Below are positions 63,991 through 64,000 of a DNA stretch of 64,000 nucleotides, piece by piece. How positions within the stretch are numbered: position 1 is the first letter of the stretch; each line of letters begins with the position of its first letter. The notes below the pieces were generated by a model. That model searched no databases. It saw only the letters and a program-made list of their open reading frames with translations, and was not told the DNA's origin. Origin of the DNA: JAJRXK01 sp964593155 (GTDB lineage: Bacteria > Krumholzibacteriota > Krumholzibacteriia > JAJRXK01); the NCBI GenBank assembly GCA_964593155.1, contig CAZQHE010000003.1:1-64000 (forward strand), read 5' to 3'. The position numbers and the translations under genes are program-made.

Positions 63991-64000
63991 CCCAGATCAC
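63987..64000 (+). CDS. atpB: Start of N-ATPase subunit a (truncated by window end)
   Basis: An ATG overlapping the AtpR stop, with GAGG about 12 nt upstream and an in-frame GTG at 63981 as alternative. Only four codons (MTQI) are in the window. Identity rests on the conserved N-ATPase gene order, atpDCQRB. Confidence 0.5.

Overview
The window is GC-rich chromosomal DNA (roughly 70% GC by eye) from a Gram-negative bacterium, almost certainly a metagenome-assembled scaffold: it has one 100-N and one 10-N run, and both look like scaffolding artefacts. Beta-barrel, lipoprotein and multiheme cytochrome genes indicate an outer membrane and periplasm. Three secreted proteins share a FlgD-like C-terminal sorting tail of the kind common in the FCB group and its candidate-phylum relatives (Krumholzibacteriota, Eisenbacteria, Latescibacterota type). 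I infer such a lineage but cannot name it from this window. No rRNA, tRNA, CRISPR array, insertion sequence or phage gene was seen.

Layout. 1-614: gene-free, with degenerate GC-rich repeats. 615-1856 (-): outer-membrane beta-barrel protein. 2446-8600 (+): a tightly coupled operon for periplasmic sulfur-oxyanion chemistry (octaheme tetrathionate-reductase-family cytochrome, membrane-anchored seven-heme cytochrome, cytochrome b, two half-size YeeE/YedE transporters, a rhodanese-like protein without its catalytic Cys), followed by an MFS permease. 10158-14817 (+): pyruvate:ferredoxin oxidoreductase and a PreA-like flavoprotein. 14907-15105: possible structured small RNA. 15124-22427: mostly minus-strand envelope genes (secreted phosphatase-superfamily lipoprotein, BNR-repeat secreted protein, membrane glycosyltransferase-like protein with TPRs, inositol monophosphatase). 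22657-27861 (+): SpoIIE-type phosphatase, TPR protein, kynurenine formamidase, FHA protein. 27948-31387: type II GAPDH-like dehydrogenase, LOG protein, rhomboid protease, YgjP-type metallopeptidase. 31384-36721 (-): RNase E/G and a radical-SAM-linked/DUF2344 protein whose Fe-S cysteines are gone. 37185-38256: DinB deletion remnant and EamA transporter. 38395-40790 (-): lipoprotein and sensor kinase.

40943-43930 (-) is a peroxide/iron stress operon (PerR/Fur regulator, rubrerythrin, HdrD/GlpC-like Fe-S protein, DUF3501) with a large hairpin after rubrerythrin. Then come guaA, a TVP38 membrane protein, a secreted LamG-like protein, a long-form HPF/cold-shock protein and a secreted GH13 amylase. 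51772-54059 (-) is a two-gene unit: a protein that reads as a single-chain fusion of an archaeo-eukaryotic primase catalytic domain with a PriL-type Fe-S domain, ATGA-coupled to an endonuclease-IV-like TIM barrel. I regard this as the most novel locus. 54261-64000 (+) joins a P2-type cation ATPase, GAPDH, a PfkB-family kinase, PEP synthase and the start of an N-type (Na+-type) ATP synthase operon (atpD, atpC, atpQ, atpR, start of atpB).

Together the genes suggest a flexible, probably facultatively anaerobic heterotroph: secreted glycan degradation, PFOR/PEP-synthase pyruvate metabolism, sulfur-oxyanion reduction through multiheme cytochromes, and ion-motive ATPases. Start codons are often GTG and occasionally TTG, and ATGA overlaps are frequent. 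I chose starts from Shine-Dalgarno spacing, signal peptides and overlaps.
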